Source: an uncultured Clostridium sp. (GTDB lineage Bacteria > Bacillota > Clostridia > Lachnospirales > Anaerotignaceae). Taken from it: DNA of 8,890 bases. A program made the translations under genes and the position numbers. The stretch lies in the NCBI GenBank assembly GCA_947246775.1, contig CAMXTM010000069.1, forward strand, positions 1 through 8,890, read 5' to 3'. This document shows positions 6,528 through 8,890 of the stretch, one piece after another. The notes under the pieces are model-generated. The model ran no database searches. It had not been told where the DNA came from and worked only from the letters and a program-made list of their open reading frames with translations. The stretch's first letter is position 1. Every line of letters begins with the position of its first letter.

Positions 6528-6929
6528 TTACCAGATAAAAGCAATTACTTCGCCGCCTACGCCTGCATTTCTTGCTTGCTTATCTGTCATTAGTCCTTTA
6601 CTTGTTGATATAATCGCTGTACCAAGTCCTCCCAAAACTTTTGGTAATTCCTCTTTTCCAGCAAATACTCTCAATCCAGGTTTTGAAATTCTTTTCAATC
6701 CTGTAATAACTTTCTCATTTTTATCTTTTCCATATTTTAATGTGATACGAATTGTCGCTTTTACGCCATCTTCTATCACTTCATATCCTTTAATATATCC
6801 CTCAGCGGTTAATATATCAGCAATTGCTTTTTTCATCTTTGATGAAGGCACATCTACTGTATCATGTTTCGCTGTGTTTCCATTTCTTATTCTTGTAAGC
6901 ATATCTGCAATTGGGTCGCTCATTGACAT
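6528..6929 (-). CDS. rpsH: 30S ribosomal protein S8
   Basis: S8 is a primary 16S rRNA-binding protein (helix 21 region) and in E. coli is the translational repressor of the spc operon. The 133 residues have the N-terminal [19 protein letters not shown], the middle segment [22 protein letters not shown], and the RNA-binding C-terminus [20 protein letters not shown] ending FIW. The start is ATG at 6929 with AAAGGAGG 8 nt upstream; a second ATG two codons in is 14 nt away and less likely. E. coli S8 acts on the L5 start region. I could not make out a matching helix around the rplE start here, so that control is unproven in this organism. Confidence 0.98.
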   Translation of the reverse strand: MSMSDPIADMLTRIRNGNTAKHDTVDVPSSKMKKAIADILTAEGYIKGYEVIEDGVKATIRITLKYGKDKNEKVITGLKRISKPGLRVFAGKEELPKVLGGLGTAIISTSKGLMTDKQARNAGVGGEVIAFIW

Positions 6930-6951
6930 TTGAAAATCCTCCTTTCCCTTT

Positions 6952-7137
6952 TTACCAGCTTGCTTTCTTTACTCCTGGAATCTGTCCTTTATATGCTAAT
7001 TCACGGAAGCAAATACGGCAAATTCCAAATTTTTTTAATACAGCATGGGGTCTTCCGCAAACTCTACAACGTGTATACGCTCTTGTGGAAAACTTTGGTT
7101 TTCTCTGTTGCTTTACGACCATTGATTTTTTAGCCAT
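6952..7137 (-). CDS. rpsZ: 30S ribosomal protein S14, zinc type (type Z)
   Basis: S14 lies in the head of the small subunit next to S3 and S10. The 61-residue product is the short zinc-binding form, with C24-x2-C27 and C40-x2-C43 (CRVC and CRIC) making the four-cysteine zinc site; the long cysteine-free form is about 90-100 residues. It ends in [11 protein letters not shown], a family signature. The start is ATG at 7137, with GGGAGGG 6 nt upstream. It lies between rplE and rpsH, as in other Firmicutes. The name rpsN with suffix 'type Z' is also used. Confidence 0.97.
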   Translation of the reverse strand: MAKKSMVVKQQRKPKFSTRAYTRCRVCGRPHAVLKKFGICRICFRELAYKGQIPGVKKASW

Positions 7138-7153
7138 TTTTGTCCCTCCCTTT

Positions 7154-7693
7154 TTATTTTGCGAATGGCATTCCGAATAATCTCAACAATTCTCTTGCTT
7201 CTTCGTCTGTTTTTGCAGTTGTTACGAATACAATATCCATACCTCTTATCTTATCTACTTTATCATATTCAATTTCAGGGAAGATTAACTGCTCTTTTAT
7301 ACCCATTGTGTAGTTTCCTCGTCCATCAAATGAATTCGCTTTTACACCATGAAAGTCACGTACACGAGGTAATGCAATGTTTATCAGTCTATCCGCAAAC
7401 TCATACATTCTATTTCCTCTTAATGTTACTTTACAGCCAATTGCCATTCCTTCACGAAGTTTAAATGCTGCAACTGATTTTTTCGCCTTTGTAATAATTG
7501 GTTTCTGTCCTGATATGATTGTTAAATCTTTTACTGCTCCATCTAACACTTTCGCATTATCTTTCGCTTCTCCAACTCCCATGTTGATAATGATTTTCTC
7601 AATTTTTGGTACTGCTAATTTATTTTTATAAGAAAATTTCTTAGTCATCTCTGGTACGATTTCATCATTATAAAAATCTCTTAATCTACTCAA
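7154..7693 (-). CDS. rplE: 50S ribosomal protein L5
   Basis: L5 binds 5S rRNA in the central protuberance and touches P-site tRNA and S13. The 179 residues match the family. They begin [20 protein letters not shown] and contain [54 protein letters not shown] and a C-terminal [18 protein letters not shown]. The start codon is TTG at 7693, with AAAGGAGG (7708-7701) 7 nt upstream; no ATG fits. It lies 21 nt after rplX. Confidence 0.98.
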   Translation of the reverse strand: MSRLRDFYNDEIVPEMTKKFSYKNKLAVPKIEKIIINMGVGEAKDNAKVLDGAVKDLTIISGQKPIITKAKKSVAAFKLREGMAIGCKVTLRGNRMYEFADRLINIALPRVRDFHGVKANSFDGRGNYTMGIKEQLIFPEIEYDKVDKIRGMDIVFVTTAKTDEEARELLRLFGMPFAK

Positions 7694-7714
7694 TTGTTAC
7701 CCTCCTTTCTCAAA

Positions 7715-8026
7715 TTAGTCGATTACTTCGCCTGTTTTTTTCGCAACTCTTACCTTTTTACCATCTTTTATCATTGCTCCAATTCTTGTTGGTTTGCCAT
7801 TATGCAAATACATTACATTGGATACATGAATATAATTCTCTTTTCTAATAATACCGCCTTGTTGATTCATTGGGTTTGGTTTTACATGCTTTGATACCAT
7901 GTTTACTCCCTCAACAATGACTCTATTACTTTTTAAGTCTACTTTGAGTATCTTTCCTTCTTTGCCTTTATCTTTTCCAGCAATTACTACTACTTTATCG
8001 CCGCTTTTTAATTTCATCTTCGCCAC
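7715..8026 (-). CDS. rplX: 50S ribosomal protein L24
   Basis: L24 is an early assembly protein that nucleates folding of 23S rRNA near the exit tunnel. It has 103 residues from the chosen start. A KOW motif ([20 protein letters not shown], about residues 7-26) is followed by the L24 segments [19 protein letters not shown] and KPTRIGAMI. The start is GTG at 8026, giving [12 protein letters not shown], with AGGAGG (8040-8035) 8 nt upstream. An in-frame GTG at 8035 overlaps the Shine-Dalgarno, and the ATG at 8017 is 17 nt away; both are less likely. It follows rplN by 15 nt. Confidence 0.97.
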   Translation of the reverse strand: MAKMKLKSGDKVVVIAGKDKGKEGKILKVDLKSNRVIVEGVNMVSKHVKPNPMNQQGGIIRKENYIHVSNVMYLHNGKPTRIGAMIKDGKKVRVAKKTGEVID

Positions 8027-8041
8027 TTGACACACCTCCTA

Positions 8042-8410
8042 TTACAGTACTTCTGGTGCTAGAGATAATATTTTCATAAACTGTTTCTCTCTCAGTTCTC
8101 TTGCAACAGGTCCAAAAATACGTGTTCCTCTTGGATTCTTATCATCTCTAATGATAACCGCTGCGTTCTCATCAAATCTAATATAACTTCCATCTGGTCT
8201 GCCAACAGAGTTTACTGTTCTTACTACTACCGCTTTTACTACATCGCCTTTTTTTACAACACCGCCGGGTGTTGCATCTTTAACAGAAGCTACGATAATA
8301 TCACCAACACCTGCATATCTTCTTGTAGAACCTCCAAGTACTCTGATACAGAGAAGTTCTTTTGCACCTGAATTATCTGCTACCTTTAATCTGGTTTCTT
8401 GCTGAACCAT
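8042..8410 (-). CDS. rplN: 50S ribosomal protein L14
   Basis: L14 sits on the interface side of the large subunit, contacts 16S rRNA (bridge B8) and, in other bacteria, is the docking site of the silencing factor RsfS. The 122 residues are the standard length, with [20 protein letters not shown] at the start, the central [15 protein letters not shown] and the C-terminal [17 protein letters not shown], and the family ending SLAPEVL. The start is ATG at 8410, with GGAGG (8423-8419) 8 nt upstream. Another ATG at 8417-8415 lies between them but is out of frame and only 1 nt from the Shine-Dalgarno. It lies 27 nt after rpsQ. Confidence 0.99.
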   Translation of the reverse strand: MVQQETRLKVADNSGAKELLCIRVLGGSTRRYAGVGDIIVASVKDATPGGVVKKGDVVKAVVVRTVNSVGRPDGSYIRFDENAAVIIRDDKNPRGTRIFGPVARELREKQFMKILSLAPEVL

Positions 8411-8437
8411 ATTTCATGCCTCCTCCCGTAACAGTTA

Positions 8438-8695
8438 TTATTTTGCTTTTTCCATAATTTGAACAAGTCTCCATCTCTTATCTTTTGACAATGGTCTTGT
8501 TTCCATTACTTTTACACGGTCACCTATACCACACTCATTTTTTTCATCATGTGCTTTTAACTTATAAGTTCTATTCACAATTTTACCATATAATGGGTGT
8601 TTTACTTTATCTTCTACAGCTACTACTATGGTTTTATCCATTTTATCGCTGACTACTCTGCCAATTCTTGTTTTACGAAGATTTCTTTCTTCCAC
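8438..8695 (-). CDS. rpsQ: 30S ribosomal protein S17
   Basis: S17 is a primary 16S rRNA-binding protein of the small-subunit body with an OB fold. The 85 residues match the family. They carry [60 protein letters not shown] and a short basic tail. The start is GTG at 8695, with AAAGGAGG (8711-8704) 8 nt upstream; there is no ATG alternative. The spacer can pair with the Shine-Dalgarno in a small hairpin. It follows rpmC by 38 nt. Confidence 0.98.
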   Translation of the reverse strand: MEERNLRKTRIGRVVSDKMDKTIVVAVEDKVKHPLYGKIVNRTYKLKAHDEKNECGIGDRVKVMETRPLSKDKRWRLVQIMEKAK

Positions 8696-8707
8696 GAGGT
8701 TTGCCTC
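8696..8707 (-). promoter_or_regulatory. Hairpin over the rpsQ Shine-Dalgarno
   Basis: Minus-strand RNA 8707-8696 reads GAGG-CAAA-CCUC: a 4-bp stem with a tetraloop that pairs the core of the rpsQ ribosome binding site and ends at the base before the GTG start. The pairing is directly visible. Four base pairs is weak, and ribosomes leaving rpmC 38 nt upstream could open it, so a regulatory role is only a suggestion. Confidence 0.35.
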
Positions 8708-8733
8708 CTTTCCTCTTTACACCGCTTTCTATC

Positions 8734-8889
8734 TTATTTCGCTTTTTGTGTAATGATTGTTTGTATCCTTGCTATATTCTTACGAACTTCCTTAATTCTT
8801 GCAGTATTGTCCAACTGGTTTGTTGCATTCTGAAATCTCAGGTTAAACAATTCTTTTTTCGCAGAAACAAGGTCATTTTTTAATTCATC
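8734..8889 (-). CDS. rpmC: 50S ribosomal protein L29 (5' end beyond window)
   Basis: L29 is a small helical-hairpin protein beside the peptide exit tunnel, where with L23 it helps dock the trigger factor and SRP. The 51 C-terminal codons are visible. The first helix contains the L29 signature [18 protein letters not shown], and the second helix has [21 protein letters not shown]. About 15 N-terminal residues and the start lie outside the window. It is the expected neighbour upstream of rpsQ; rplP and rpsC would be expected before it. Confidence 0.96.
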   Translation of the reverse strand, partial: DELKNDLVSAKKELFNLRFQNATNQLDNTARIKEVRKNIARIQTIITQKAK

Positions 8890-8890
8890 T

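Noticed and set aside
8027..8035. Upstream GTG start for rplX adding three residues
   Set aside because: It overlaps the Shine-Dalgarno; the GTG at 8026 is 8 nt away and gives a normal L24 start.

Overview
The window holds one long, unbroken stretch of a bacterial ribosomal-protein (spc-type) operon running into the start of the alpha operon. Every gene lies on the minus strand, so transcription runs from high to low coordinates. The gene order (L29-S17-L14-L24-L5-S14-S8-L6-L18-S5-L30-L15-SecY-Adk-Map-KOW protein-IF1-L36-S13-S11) is typical of Gram-positive Firmicutes. The AT-rich sequence, strong AGGAGG ribosome binding sites, frequent TTG/GTG starts, short zinc-type S14, 37-residue zinc-type L36 and small KOW gene between map and infA suggest a clostridium, most likely Lachnospiraceae. 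This placement is inferred from gene content and protein style, not from a search.

In transcription order: 8890-4350 carries the spc ribosomal proteins rpmC (3' part only), rpsQ, rplN, rplX, rplE, rpsN, rpsH, rplF, rplR, rpsE, rpmD and rplO. 4348-3083 is secY, the protein-conducting channel. 3005-1108 carries adk, map, the KOW protein and infA. 1090-977 is rpmJ. A 248-base gene-free stretch (976-729) follows, then rpsM and rpsK (5' part) open the alpha operon. Two genes too short for a 60-residue cut-off (rpmD, 59 aa; rpmJ, 37 aa) and the two edge-truncated genes (rpmC, rpsK) are included.

The genes form one supply line for translation and secretion: ribosomal proteins of both subunits, initiation factor IF1, the Sec channel, the enzyme that removes initiator methionine, and adenylate kinase for nucleotide energy balance. 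Short gaps (mostly 1-40 bases), Shine-Dalgarno sites that overlap upstream stop codons, and no recognisable internal promoter or terminator all fit one translationally coupled polycistronic mRNA.

The most interesting item is the rpmJ-rpsM gap. Read as minus-strand RNA, 957-812 folds by hand into a three-way junction closed by a 12-bp helix, followed by a second long imperfect helix with a capped hairpin. Its central segment also has complements downstream, so a competing fold is possible. This is a candidate ribosomal-protein leader or other structured RNA. Secondary points are a 14-bp hairpin between secY and adk, a hairpin that masks the rpsQ ribosome binding site, eight non-ATG starts among 19 visible start sites, and out-of-frame start triplets exactly 7 nt before four true starts. 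The rest is ordinary, highly conserved core genome.
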